64,000 nt of DNA from Ensifer sp. IC3342 (GTDB lineage Bacteria; Pseudomonadota; Alphaproteobacteria; Rhizobiales; Rhizobiaceae), in assembly GCF_020193655.1 (NCBI RefSeq), contig NZ_JADYVE010000005.1:62001-126000 (forward strand). Reading direction: 5' to 3'. Shown here in pieces: positions 34,362 through 42,683 of this stretch (positions are counted from its first letter, which is position 1; each line of letters begins with the position of its first letter). Below the pieces are notes generated by a model, which searched no databases, was not told the origin of the DNA, and saw nothing but the letters and a program-made list of their open reading frames with translations. Position numbers and translations under genes: made by a program.

Positions 34362-35066
34362 ATGGCTATGGAGAAGGTCGCGCTGGTTGCGGCAGGCGGG
34401 AGCGGCATGGGGGCAGAGGCTGCGCGCCGGCTCGCCGCCGATGGCTACAAGGTTGCTATCCTCTCTTCCTCGGGCAAGGGCGAAGCGCTGGCAAAGGAGC
34501 TCGGCGGTCTGGGCGTCACGGGCTCGAACCAGTCGAATGAAGACCTGAAGCGGCTTGTCGATCTCGCCGTTGCAACGTGGGGCCGCATCGACGTGCTGGT
34601 CAACAGCGCCGGCCATGGCCCGCGCGCTCCGATCCTCGAAATCACCGACGAAGACTGGCACCGCGGGATGGACACGTACCTGATGAACGTGATCCGGCCG
34701 ACGCGCCTCGTCACGCCCGTGATGCAGAACCAGAAGTCCGGAGCGATCATCAATATCTCCACGGCATGGGCATTCGAACCGAGCGCCATGTTCCCGACGT
34801 CGGCGGTGTTCCGCGCGGGGCTTGCCGCATACACCAAGATTTTCGCCGACACCTATGCCAGTGAGAATATCCGGATGAACAACGTTCTCCCCGGCTGGAT
34901 CGACAGCCTGCCGGCGACCGAGGAGCGTCGCGACAGTGTGCCCATGAAGCGCTACGGAACGAGCGCCGAGATTGCCGCCACCGTTGCCTTCCTCGCCTCG
35001 GAGGGCGCGGCCTATATCACCGGCCAGAACATCCGGGTCGACGGCGGCCTCATGCGCTCCGTCTAG
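34362..35066 (+). CDS. Short-chain dehydrogenase/reductase with a degenerate active site
   Basis: A 234-residue Rossmann protein. The cofactor motif is AAGGSGMGAEAARRLA (the TGxxxGxG equivalent), NSAG is present, and the PGWIDS region and terminal VDGGLMRS are normal. The catalytic YxxxK, expected after NISTAWAFEPSA, reads S-x3-R (TSAVFRAGL), so both Tyr and Lys are missing. It may use another residue, be non-catalytic, or bind a ligand only. RBS AAGGA 8 nt before ATG. Divergent from the LysR gene. Confidence 0.85.
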   Translation: MAMEKVALVAAGGSGMGAEAARRLAADGYKVAILSSSGKGEALAKELGGLGVTGSNQSNEDLKRLVDLAVATWGRIDVLVNSAGHGPRAPILEITDEDWHRGMDTYLMNVIRPTRLVTPVMQNQKSGAIINISTAWAFEPSAMFPTSAVFRAGLAAYTKIFADTYASENIRMNNVLPGWIDSLPATEERRDSVPMKRYGTSAEIAATVAFLASEGAAYITGQNIRVDGGLMRSV

Positions 35067-35097
35067 GGCGGATCATGATTATACGCGGGTGTTGATA

Positions 35098-35322
35098 CCC
35101 CCTCTGCCCTGCCGGGCATCTCCCCCACAAGGGGGGAGATTGGCAAGTGGCGATGTCCCACTCAGCTAATGAGCGTCTGCGCGCGGCGTTTGATGAGCCT
35201 GTGCGCGCAAAGTTGCATTGGGAGACCTCGGCATTTGCGACTTCGCTGTCGATCAGCGCCTTGCTTCTGGCCCATCTCCCCCCTTGTGGGGGAGATGTCC
35301 GGCAGGGCAGAGGGGGGTGCCG
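35098..35322. repeat. Long inverted-repeat element (~50-bp arms, ~125-bp centre)
   Basis: The left arm (35098-35143) begins CCCCCTCTGCCCTGCC and the right arm (35277-35322) is nearly its exact complement. Each arm itself contains a hairpin, ATCTCCCCC ... GGGGGAGAT. The centre (35144-35276) has no convincing gene. The structure resembles palindromic rhizobial intergenic elements and could be a small mobile (MITE-like) element. No flanking target duplication is obvious. The 35067-35628 gap otherwise contains only the palindrome at 35563. Confidence 0.75.
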
Positions 35323-35562
35323 CCATCGGGCAGCTCAGGAGGCCAAATCCGTGCCCCCTGAGTACGACAAGCCAACCAATTTTCCTAAGGCTCGGCCGGC
35401 GCAGCGATCGTCGCGCCCGCAGCGCCGCTTCGACAGGGCAGACGACGGCCCGGGCGTATCAGGGGAAAAGCCTGTCATTCACCTGCCGCCAAGATGGCTG
35501 CAGACAGCTGCGGCATCAGGGCAAACTCTTCTCCTTTACCCATGCGAAATAGAACCGCGTTC

Positions 35563-35584
35563 CTATAATTCATAAAAATTATAG
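35563..35584. promoter_or_regulatory. Perfect palindrome before the organosulfur operon
   Basis: CTATAATT (35563-35570) and AATTATAG (35577-35584) are perfect 8-bp arms separated by CATAAA. The site is 45-66 bp before the FMN reductase gene in an AT-rich island. It fits a LysR-type ATA-N-TAT dyad such as those bound by CysB/Cbl-like sulfur regulators, though no such regulator is encoded nearby. Confidence 0.5.
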
Positions 35585-35628
35585 ATTTAGATTGATCGCA
35601 TCTGAAACGGCTTCGACGGAGGTCAACG

Positions 35629-36186
35629 ATGCCGGACAAAAGAGTGGTCGGAATTTCGGGAAATATCACGCGCCCGTCCAAGACCCGGACTTTCATCGAT
35701 CATATCGTCCACCGGCTTGCAATGAGCGTCGGAGCCTCGGCACAGACGTTCGACATCGAGGACTTCGGCCCTTCTCTGGCGAGCGCCAGACGGTTGGACG
35801 ATCTCGCTCCCGAAGCGCGCTACATCGTCAACCAGGCGATCACGGCTGACGTGCTGGTCGTCGGTTCGCCGACGTTCAAAGGCAGCTACACCGGACTGTT
35901 CAAGCACTGCTTCGATCTCTTCGACCCCTCATCGCTGCGCGGCAAGCCGGTCATCCTGGCGGCAACCGGCGGCGGCGAGCGTCATTCGCTGATCGTCGAG
36001 CACCAGCTGCGGCCGCTGTTCGGCTTCTTTGAAGCGCTGGCAATGCCGACGGCAATCTACGCGTCGGACAAGGACTTCGTGGACGGCGCCCTGATCTCGG
36101 AAGCGATCCATGCGCGGGTCGGGCAGGCGGTCGAGGAAGCAACGCGAGTCCTCGGGCACTCCGACCGGCGAAGCATCGCCGCTTAG
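35629..36186 (+). CDS. NAD(P)H-dependent FMN reductase (SsuE/MsuE-like)
   Basis: A 185-residue flavodoxin-like reductase. The N-terminal VVGISGNITRPSKTRTFIDHI is the phosphate-binding loop, and GSPTFKGSYTGLFKHCFDLFD and ILAATGGGERHSLIVEHQLRPLFGFFEA are SsuE/MsuE landmarks. It supplies reduced FMN to the monooxygenase encoded 78 bp downstream. GGAGG lies 6 nt before the ATG. It heads an operon with a flavin monooxygenase and an SsuCAB-type importer, probably induced when sulfate is scarce. Confidence 0.92.
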   Translation: MPDKRVVGISGNITRPSKTRTFIDHIVHRLAMSVGASAQTFDIEDFGPSLASARRLDDLAPEARYIVNQAITADVLVVGSPTFKGSYTGLFKHCFDLFDPSSLRGKPVILAATGGGERHSLIVEHQLRPLFGFFEALAMPTAIYASDKDFVDGALISEAIHARVGQAVEEATRVLGHSDRRSIAA

Positions 36187-36264
36187 TGCGCCGAGCCGGA
36201 ATCCAGAATCATAAAACAAGCACTCATTCATGGCCGACCGGCCGAAAACTCTCGGAGAGGTTCA

Positions 36265-37614
36265 ATGACGAGAAAGATCAAACTCGGCGCTTTTCTGCCC
36301 GGTGGCGGCCAGCATATCGCCGCCTGGAGGCACCCGGAAGCTCCGGCAGACGGGGCCACAAGTTTCGAGTTTCACCGGAAGCTTGCGCAGACGGCCGAAC
36401 GTGGCCTGTTCGACGCTTATTTCCTGGCGGACAATCTCTCGGTCGGGCTCGGGGGGCGTGAGGGTGGCAACGCTAAGATCGCGGGGTTCGAACCGGTCAC
36501 GCTGTTTGCTGCGCTCGCACCGCTGACCACACATCTCGGCTTCATCGCAACTGCGTCGACGACCTATGAAGAGCCCTATACGCTCGCCCGGAAATTTGCG
36601 TCGCTCGACCTTCTTTCCAACGGCCGGGCTGGGTGGAACGTGGTGACGTCGGCGGGCGATGAGACGGCTCGTAACTTCAACAGGCAGACGCAGCCGACCC
36701 ACGCCGAGCGCTATGAGCGCGCTCACGAGCACGTCGAAACGGTGAAGGCGCTCTGGGATAGCTGGGAGGACGACGCCTTCATCCGTGACAAGGCGACCGG
36801 CCGTTTCTTCGACGCCGGACGCGTCCACGACATCAATCACCGGGGCAAGCATTTCTCGGTGAAAGGGCCGCTCAACGTGCCGCGCTCGATACAGGGCCAC
36901 CCGGTGGTCGTCCAGGCGGGACAATCCGAAGACGGACGCGGGCTTGCCGCGGCGACCGCGGAAGTGATCTTCACCGCCCATCAGAATCTCGGTTCCGCCC
37001 AGGAGTTCTACCGGGACATCAAGGCACGCGTTCGACGCGCCGGACGCAATCCCGAACACGTGTTGATCATGCCGGGAGTTGCCCCCTTTGTCGGCCGTAC
37101 GGAAGAAGAAGCGCGCAGCAAATGCGAGCGGCTGAACGAGCTCATCGTTCCTGAAGACGGCGTCGCCCTGCTCAACGGACTGACCGGCGGAACGCTCGAC
37201 CTGACGGGATATCCGCTCGACGGTCCGCTGCCCGTCAGTCAGGAGACCGAAGGCATGAAGAGCCGCCAGGCGCTGATCCGCAAGATCGCCGACGAGCACG
37301 GTTTCACGATCCGGCAGCTTTACCAGTGGATCGCGACGGCGCGGGGTCACTACACCGTCGTCGGCAGCGTCGAGCAGGTTGCCGATCAGCTCGAGGAGTG
37401 GTTCCGCAACGAAGCCGCGGACGGATTCAACATCCTGCCGCCGTGGCTCCCCGGGGCGCTCGACGACTTTGTCGACCTGGTGATCCCCGAACTGCAGCGA
37501 CGGGGGCTGTTCCGGACCGCATACGAAGGCCGCACGTTTCGTGAAAACCTCGGCCTCCCCAGGCCGGAAAATCCGTGGACGCAATCGCGCGAGACCGTTC
37601 AGGCCGCCGAATGA
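36265..37614 (+). CDS. FMNH2-dependent monooxygenase, NtaA/SnaA/DszA family
   Basis: A 449-residue luciferase-like TIM-barrel monooxygenase. Landmarks are IKLGAFLPGGGQHIAAWRHP, LFDAYFLADN, TTYEEPYTLARKFASLDLLSNGRAGWNVVTS, NFNRQTQPTHAERYERAHE and VVVQAGQSEDGRGLAA. Members split C-S or C-N bonds of sulfones, sulfonates or nitrilotriacetate. The linked SsuE-like reductase and sulfonate-type ABC genes favour an organosulfur substrate, possibly a sulfone also related to the SfnB-like protein at 23.6 kb. RBS AGAGG upstream. Confidence 0.9.
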   Translation: MTRKIKLGAFLPGGGQHIAAWRHPEAPADGATSFEFHRKLAQTAERGLFDAYFLADNLSVGLGGREGGNAKIAGFEPVTLFAALAPLTTHLGFIATASTTYEEPYTLARKFASLDLLSNGRAGWNVVTSAGDETARNFNRQTQPTHAERYERAHEHVETVKALWDSWEDDAFIRDKATGRFFDAGRVHDINHRGKHFSVKGPLNVPRSIQGHPVVVQAGQSEDGRGLAAATAEVIFTAHQNLGSAQEFYRDIKARVRRAGRNPEHVLIMPGVAPFVGRTEEEARSKCERLNELIVPEDGVALLNGLTGGTLDLTGYPLDGPLPVSQETEGMKSRQALIRKIADEHGFTIRQLYQWIATARGHYTVVGSVEQVADQLEEWFRNEAADGFNILPPWLPGALDDFVDLVIPELQRRGLFRTAYEGRTFRENLGLPRPENPWTQSRETVQAAE

Positions 37615-37635
37615 AACGCCAAGGAGGCCAAGCAG

Positions 37636-38481
37636 ATGAGCTTGCAAGATATCGACAGATCGATCATCGCCAACGGCGGCGCCAGTGGCGTGAAGGCCGA
37701 AGAATATCTGCAGCGGGCCGGCGTAAAACTTCGCCATTGGCTGTCGCGCTACGGACTGCTGGCTGCCTTTCTCGTTTTCTGGCAGGCTGCCAGCAGCAGC
37801 GGTTGGGTCAATCCGGCCGTTTTCCCGCCGATCGACGCGATCCTTTCTGCCATGTGGAGAGGCGTCTTCGGCGGAGCCTTGCTCGACGATATCGCCATCA
37901 GCCTTCAACGATCCGGCCTGGCATTCGTGGCTGCGGTGGTGGTGGCGATACCGCTCGGCCTGTTCATGGGACAGGTGCGCCCGATCGAGCAGGCGCTTGA
38001 CCCGATCCTTCAGCTCTTCAGGCAGACATCAGCGCTCGCGCTTTATCCGGTGTTCATCCTGTTGCTCGGGCTCGGTGAGGCATCCAAGGTTTTCGTGATC
38101 TTCTGGGCAACATTGTTCCCGCTGCTTCTGAACACGATTAGCGGGGTCAAAGAAGTCGATTCGAAGCTGATCGAGATGGCGCGCGTCTACGGAGCATCTC
38201 GGTCAACCGTATTCCGGCGTGTCGTCCTGCCTGGAGCCATTCCCTCCATTTTTGTCGGCCTGCGATTGAGCGCCACGACCGCGCTTTTGTTGCTGATCGC
38301 CTCCGAGATGATCGGCGCGAACAAGGGGGTCGGCTTCCAGGTTATGAACGCCCAGTACAACTTCCAGATACCGCTGATGTTCGCGGCGATCTTCATTCTG
38401 GCCGGGCTCGGGCTCATCGCCAACTACGCGCTCGTCTTTGCGCAACGCCGCCTGTGCCGCTGGAGCGACGTTTCGATCTAG
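37636..38481 (+). CDS. ABC transporter permease (SsuC/TauC type)
   Basis: A 281-residue inner-membrane permease with about six segments. The N-terminal part is soluble (first ~35 residues), then LLAAFLVFWQAASSSGW, the conserved LQRSGLAFVAAVVVAIPLGLFMG, LDPILQLFRQTSALALYPVFILLLG, and the EAA loop MARVYGASRSTVFRRVVLPGAIPSIFVGLR. RBS GGAGG 9 nt upstream. It belongs to the sulfonate/nitrate/taurine importer class and is encoded with binding protein and ATPase in the order C-A-B. Confidence 0.92.
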   Translation: MSLQDIDRSIIANGGASGVKAEEYLQRAGVKLRHWLSRYGLLAAFLVFWQAASSSGWVNPAVFPPIDAILSAMWRGVFGGALLDDIAISLQRSGLAFVAAVVVAIPLGLFMGQVRPIEQALDPILQLFRQTSALALYPVFILLLGLGEASKVFVIFWATLFPLLLNTISGVKEVDSKLIEMARVYGASRSTVFRRVVLPGAIPSIFVGLRLSATTALLLLIASEMIGANKGVGFQVMNAQYNFQIPLMFAAIFILAGLGLIANYALVFAQRRLCRWSDVSI

Positions 38482-38525
38482 CGGCGCGAAAAAACATCCC
38501 CCTCTTCAAAAGGAAAGACGAACAT

Positions 38526-39515
38526 ATGACCATCTCCATTCGCTCCCTCGGCCTTGGCACCCTGTTTGCCATCGGCCTCTCCGGATATGCCGCGGCGCAG
38601 TCGCCCGATCAGGTAACCCTGCGCTACCTCGCCAGCCACGGCAGCATCTCGGCGCACGAGTTCGCGTCCGAACTTGGCTACTTCGATGGGCTGGGCATCA
38701 AGCTCGAGAACGTCGGCTATGCGAGCGGCGGTCCGGAATCGCTCTTCGGACTCGCATCCGGCAGCGTCGACATCGGCTCGGCGGCAACCTCGGCCGTCAT
38801 CAACTCGATTGCCAGCGGCAACGATTTCGTCGCCGCCTATCCGACCAACGGCATCAATGAGCAGGTGAAGAGCATCTTCTACGTGCTTGAAGACAGCCCG
38901 ATCAAATCCATCGAGGATATCGCCGGCAAGACCATTGCGGTGAACACGCTCGGCGCCCACCTCGACTATGCGATACGGGAAGCGCTGCACAGCAAGGGCT
39001 TGCCGCAGAATGCCGCCAACCTCGTTACCGTGCCCGGTCCGCAACTTGAGCAGACGTTGCGCTCGAAGCAGGTCGATATCGCGGCTGTCGGATACTGGCA
39101 GGCAACGTTCAACGGCCAGATCGTGGAGAATGGCGGCGTACGCGCAGTCTTCGATGATACCGACGTCCTTGGCGAGCTTGCCGGCGGCTTTGCCGTTCTC
39201 CGCCGCGACTTTGTCGAGGAACACCCGGAAGCGGCCAGGAATTTTGTCGAACAGTCTGCCCGGGCGGCCGACTGGTCGAGAGAGAATCCGGAAGAAGCAC
39301 GGGCGCTGCTTGCAAAAATTCTCGAAAAACGCGGCGAGAATGGCGCACTCGCGAAGCACTGGACCGGCTTCGGGCTGCGGCCGGGCGCGCGTGCGATCGA
39401 AAGAGACCTGGACTTCTGGATCGGCGTTCTCGAGCGCGAGGGCAGCCTGCCTCAGGGCGAGTACAAGGCATCCGATCTTCTGCTCCAGACCACCGCCAGC
39501 GCGGCTGCAAACTGA
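38526..39515 (+). CDS. ABC transporter substrate-binding protein (SsuA/TauA type)
   Basis: A 329-residue periplasmic protein of the NMT1/SsuA-like group. Signal peptide about 1-23 (cleavage after YAAAQ region). Landmarks are LRYLASHGSISAHEFASELGYFDGLGIKLENVGYASGGPESLFGLASGSVDIGSAATSAV in family form, IAGKTIAVNTLGAHLDYAIREAL, and VDIAAVGYWQ. ATG 38526 has AAAGGAAA upstream; the longer frame from 38454 overlaps the permease gene. The ligand is probably a sulfonate or sulfone, inferred from the operon. Confidence 0.92.
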   Translation: MTISIRSLGLGTLFAIGLSGYAAAQSPDQVTLRYLASHGSISAHEFASELGYFDGLGIKLENVGYASGGPESLFGLASGSVDIGSAATSAVINSIASGNDFVAAYPTNGINEQVKSIFYVLEDSPIKSIEDIAGKTIAVNTLGAHLDYAIREALHSKGLPQNAANLVTVPGPQLEQTLRSKQVDIAAVGYWQATFNGQIVENGGVRAVFDDTDVLGELAGGFAVLRRDFVEEHPEAARNFVEQSARAADWSRENPEEARALLAKILEKRGENGALAKHWTGFGLRPGARAIERDLDFWIGVLEREGSLPQGEYKASDLLLQTTASAAAN

Positions 39516-39524
39516 GGTCCAGCC

Positions 39525-40295
39525 ATGGGAGATGTCCAGACTTTGCGAAAAGGGGAGATTGCGCTGCGCGATCTCTCGAAATCTTTCCAGATCGGCGGAC
39601 GTTCGCTCAGAGTTTTGAGGAACGTGAATCTGGATATCCGCTCGGGCGAGTGCCTCGCAATCGTCGGGGCCAGCGGATCGGGCAAGACGACATTGCTGCG
39701 CATCCTGGCGGGCCTCGAGGCAGCAGATGCCGGAAAGGTGCTCATCGACAAGGAGCCTGTCAGAGGCGTTGGCAACGAACGCGCCGTTATCTTCCAGGAG
39801 CCACGCCTGCTTCCCTGGCAGACGGTGCTAGAGAACGTCGCCTTCGGGCTGGAGGTGAGAGGCGGCCATGCCCGTCACGCCAAGGAGCGCGCGCGCCACT
39901 ACATCTCCCTGGTAGGACTGGCCGAATTTGCGGACGCCTACCCCAAGCAGCTCTCAGGCGGCATGGCGCAAAGGGTCGGTATAGCGCGGGCGCTGACGGT
40001 CCAGCCGGAGATCCTGCTGCTTGACGAGCCATTTGGCGCGCTCGATGCGATGACAAAACTGACGATGCAGGAGGAGCTGGAGCGAATATGGCGGGATGAG
40101 AACGTAACGATGGTTCTCGTCACGCACGATCTCGAGGAAGCGGTCTACCTCGCAGACCGCGTCCTGGTTCTTCCGAAGAACAAGGACAGCAGCCCGAAGA
40201 TCATCGAGATCGATCTTGCCCGGCCACGTGATCGAAGCGAGGCGGGTTTCGTCCAGTACCGCAAGGATTTGCTCCGCGAGTTTGGGCTGCACTGA
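39525..40295 (+). CDS. ABC transporter ATP-binding protein (SsuB/TauB type)
   Basis: A 256-residue ATPase. Walker A GASGSGKTT (48-56), Q-loop FQEPRLLPWQTVLENVAFGLEV (typical of SsuB), signature LSGGMAQRVGIARAL, Walker B ILLLDEPFGALDAMT, and switch VLVTHDLEEAVYLADRV. It follows the binding protein gene by 9 bp and ends the operon just before RIME copy E, whose hairpins may terminate or protect the transcript. Confidence 0.94.
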   Translation: MGDVQTLRKGEIALRDLSKSFQIGGRSLRVLRNVNLDIRSGECLAIVGASGSGKTTLLRILAGLEAADAGKVLIDKEPVRGVGNERAVIFQEPRLLPWQTVLENVAFGLEVRGGHARHAKERARHYISLVGLAEFADAYPKQLSGGMAQRVGIARALTVQPEILLLDEPFGALDAMTKLTMQEELERIWRDENVTMVLVTHDLEEAVYLADRVLVLPKNKDSSPKIIEIDLARPRDRSEAGFVQYRKDLLREFGLH

Positions 40296-40299
40296 GCCG

Positions 40300-40399
40300 C
40301 TACAGCGCCGTGCGTCTTTCCAGACGCACAAGGACGCTGTAGCACTTTGAATCGCTGCATGTTTCCTTAAATCGAGTACGATTCAAGGAAACATGCAGT
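40300..40399. repeat. RIME-like two-hairpin repeat, copy E
   Basis: Complete copy in the same orientation as copy A: CTACAGCGCCGTGCGTC ... GGACGCTGTAG, link CACTTTGAATCG, then GCATGTTTCCTTAAATCG pairing with CGATTCAAGGAAACATGC. It starts five bases after the SsuB-type stop codon. Confidence 0.88.
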
Positions 40400-40442
40400 A
40401 GTCTCGCGCGGCTGATTTCGGGTGGACGTCGATACCGAGCTG

Positions 40443-40470
40443 GTTTCACAGTTCGTTGGAACTGTGAAAC
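40443..40470 (-). terminator. Perfect 12-bp-arm hairpin, 3' of the lipoprotein gene
   Basis: GTTTCACAGTTC (40443-40454) and GAACTGTGAAAC (40459-40470) pair perfectly over GTTG. It lies 28 bp beyond the stop of the small lipoprotein gene on its strand and also faces the end of the organosulfur operon, so it may serve both. Confidence 0.55.
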
Positions 40471-40497
40471 GCTCTCCGAGAGAAAAACCCGCCTGCT

Positions 40498-40662
40498 TTA
40501 GAAGGCGATTTGAACTCCACCCGTGCCGGTCGTGGTGAAATCAGGCTCGGGGTAGGCACCCTGCCATTGCGCATAGGTCGTGTTGACGTCGCCTGTGCCG
40601 GTGCTTGCGCATCCTGAAAGTGCCAGAAGCGCTATCGCCGCAATCAGAAATTTAAGAGGCAT
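40498..40662 (-). CDS. Small 54-residue lipoprotein
   Basis: On the minus strand the frame from 40662 reads MPLKFLIAAIALLALSGCAS, a compact signal peptide ending in a clear lipobox (LSGC), so the protein should be lipidated at Cys18. The mature 37 residues are polar and rich in Thr, Gly and Gln. GGAG lies 6 nt before the ATG. It is short, which makes it easy to miss. Flanked by RIME copies E and F and followed by a perfect hairpin. It resembles the small entericidin-like or hypothetical lipoproteins of rhizobia only in layout; the function is unknown. Confidence 0.75.
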   Translation of the reverse strand: MPLKFLIAAIALLALSGCASTGTGDVNTTYAQWQGAYPEPDFTTTGTGGVQIAF

Positions 40663-40907
40663 GGTATTCTCCTATCACGGGAGATCGCCCAGGCCTCAAG
40701 GGCCAGCTCCAAATTTTCCCTCAAATCATCTGCGATGGCAAGCGGGTCCGTGCACGTTCAGGCAGTCGTCTTAATTGAATTTCAGCTTTTCCGAGCGGCA
40801 CGGCGCGACGACGATATGGCCACCCGTAAGCGGGCCAGCCATCGTGCCCGAGGACGCGATCGGCATCTCCCCAGCGGCGGTGGGGCTGGCTCCCTTGCGC
40901 GGTATTG

Positions 40908-41011
40908 CTACAGCGCCGCGCGTCTTTTCAGACGCAAAAGGGACGCTGTAGCACGTTGAATCGCGCATGTTTTTGTCCTTAGATCGAGTACGATTTAGGG
41001 AAACATGCCGT
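40908..41011. repeat. RIME-like two-hairpin repeat, copy F
   Basis: Same orientation as copies A and E: CTACAGCGCCGCGCGTC ... GGGACGCTGTAGC, link CACGTTGAATCG, then GCATGTTTTTG ... AAACATGCC. It lies between the lipoprotein gene promoter side and the FAD/NAD(P) gene, ending about 130 bp before that start. Confidence 0.85.
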
Positions 41012-41144
41012 AGCGCCCGGCAAGCAGGTGGCGGCGCACGCCATTGACAAATTCTTGACACGGGGCGAGCCTCCGCAGGACGCGGTGAAGAAGATCGCCA
41101 AGATGTGCGCCGTTACCGGAGCGGAGGGACGCGAGGTGACTATC

Positions 41145-42608
41145 GTGAGCGGGGGGTGCCCCACGGTCGTTATCATTGGCGGCGGTTTTACCGGGGCGGT
41201 CGTCGCTGCAACTCTCGCACGCGACAAAAGTATGGAAGAGTGGCAGATCGCGGTCTTCGAGCCGCGCGAACGTCTCGGCTGCGGCCTTGCCTACGACACC
41301 GACGATCCGGCGCATCGGGTCAATGTGCCGGCTGGGCGCATGAGCCTCGACCCGGACGACGCCGACCATTTCGTCCGCTGGATGGAACTTCGGGGCGAGC
41401 CGCGCGACGATAGGGATGCGCGGGCGCCGGACGGCCATCTCTATCCGCGCCGTGGCCTTTTCGGCCGCTATGTCGCCGATGCCGTGGCGCCGCATCTCGG
41501 CAACGGCCGCATCATCCACCACCGGCAGCGGGTGATCAGCGTGGAGCGGCGTGGCGAAGATTGGGAAATCCGGGATGACGTCGGCACGACGGTTCGTGCC
41601 GACATACTGATCATCGCAACCACACATCCGGCCCCGGCGGTCCCGGCGGGCATCGATGACGTATTGCGGGGGCACCCGCGCTATGTATCGAATACCACTC
41701 TACCTGACGCTCTTTCGGCGATCCGCCCCGACGACCACGTCCTGATCATAGGCACCGGCCTCACGGCGGCGGACGTCATCGCTTCCTTGCGCACGACCGG
41801 GCGGACGGGGCCGATCACCGCCTATTCCCGGCGCGGCCTCCGCTCGCGCGGGCACCCGGCCCAAGCCCAGGACCCGTACGGAGACTTCACGGCGGCGCCG
41901 TCGCGAGCCGCGACTGAACTTCTCGTGCGCGTGCGGCGGGCGGTCGCCGACGCCGAAGCGGACGGCTTTTCCTGGCATGCGGTGTTCGATGCGCTGCGCA
42001 GCCAAGGCGGGGAGATCTGGCGCAGCCTGCCAGTCACGGAACGGCGGCGGCTGATACGCCATCTGCGCCCATTCTGGGACGTTCACCGCTTTCGCATCGC
42101 GCCGCAGATCGATGCCATCGTCAGAGCCGGACTGCAGTCGGGCGACATTCGCATTCTGGCGGGTCGGATCGATCGGATCGAGAGAAACGGCGACGAGATC
42201 GCCGCAACGTTCCGGCGACGCCACGGAGCCGGGATCGAGCGCTGGAATGTCGATGCCGTGGTAATCACCACCGGACCGGCACACAAATCCGTCTTGAAAA
42301 GCCAGCCCTGGCTCGAAACGCTTTCAGCCGACGGCTACCTGCAGCCGGATGCCGTCGGGCTTGGCCTTGCCTGCAGCGAGACAAGCCGGGCGCTCGACAG
42401 GCAGGGCCGGGAGATGGAGACGCTCTTCATCGCCGGACCGCTCGCCCGCGGGACCTTCGGGGAGTTGATGGGCCTGCCGCAGGTCAACGATCACGCCATC
42501 TTCGTGGCGGAGCAGGTGGCTGCACTCGCCCGCGGGCGAGGAGCGGCGGAAGCCGCCCAACAGCGAGATGACGGATCGGAAGAATTGCAGTCTGCATCGA
42601 TAAGTTAA
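41145..42608 (+). CDS. FAD/NAD(P)-binding protein (FAD_NAD_binding_9-like), paralogue 2
   Basis: A 487-residue flavoprotein sharing architecture with the protein at 25594. VVIIGGGFTGAVVAATLA opens the FAD site, then FEPRERLGCGLAYDTDDPAHRVNVPAGRMS-type region, LIIATTHP, VLIIGTGLTAADVIASL, FSWHAVFDALRSQGGEIWRSLPVTERRRLIRHLRPFWDVHRFRI-type core and FIAGPLARGTFGELMGLPQV. Start: GTG 41145 has GAGGTGAC upstream; ATG 41103 and an even earlier frame start (41028) are possible. Relatives are annotated only broadly. Proximity to the organosulfur operon, like the SfnB link of paralogue 1, hints at sulfur metabolism. Confidence 0.8.
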   Translation: MSGGCPTVVIIGGGFTGAVVAATLARDKSMEEWQIAVFEPRERLGCGLAYDTDDPAHRVNVPAGRMSLDPDDADHFVRWMELRGEPRDDRDARAPDGHLYPRRGLFGRYVADAVAPHLGNGRIIHHRQRVISVERRGEDWEIRDDVGTTVRADILIIATTHPAPAVPAGIDDVLRGHPRYVSNTTLPDALSAIRPDDHVLIIGTGLTAADVIASLRTTGRTGPITAYSRRGLRSRGHPAQAQDPYGDFTAAPSRAATELLVRVRRAVADAEADGFSWHAVFDALRSQGGEIWRSLPVTERRRLIRHLRPFWDVHRFRIAPQIDAIVRAGLQSGDIRILAGRIDRIERNGDEIAATFRRRHGAGIERWNVDAVVITTGPAHKSVLKSQPWLETLSADGYLQPDAVGLGLACSETSRALDRQGREMETLFIAGPLARGTFGELMGLPQVNDHAIFVAEQVAALARGRGAAEAAQQRDDGSEELQSASIS

Positions 42609-42683
42609 AGCAGGATGCGAGCGGAAAACCGCGCTTAGCGGGCGGTCACGAGACCGCGCTGTGATCTGGGCCGCCGGCAGCCC

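Noticed and set aside
35147-35575. 142-codon plus-strand frame
   Set aside because: It lies largely within the inverted-repeat element and its arms, so it is not a gene.
36262-37908. 548-codon minus-strand frame
   Set aside because: Antisense to the DszA-like monooxygenase and permease; long antisense frames are expected at this GC content, and no motif was found.
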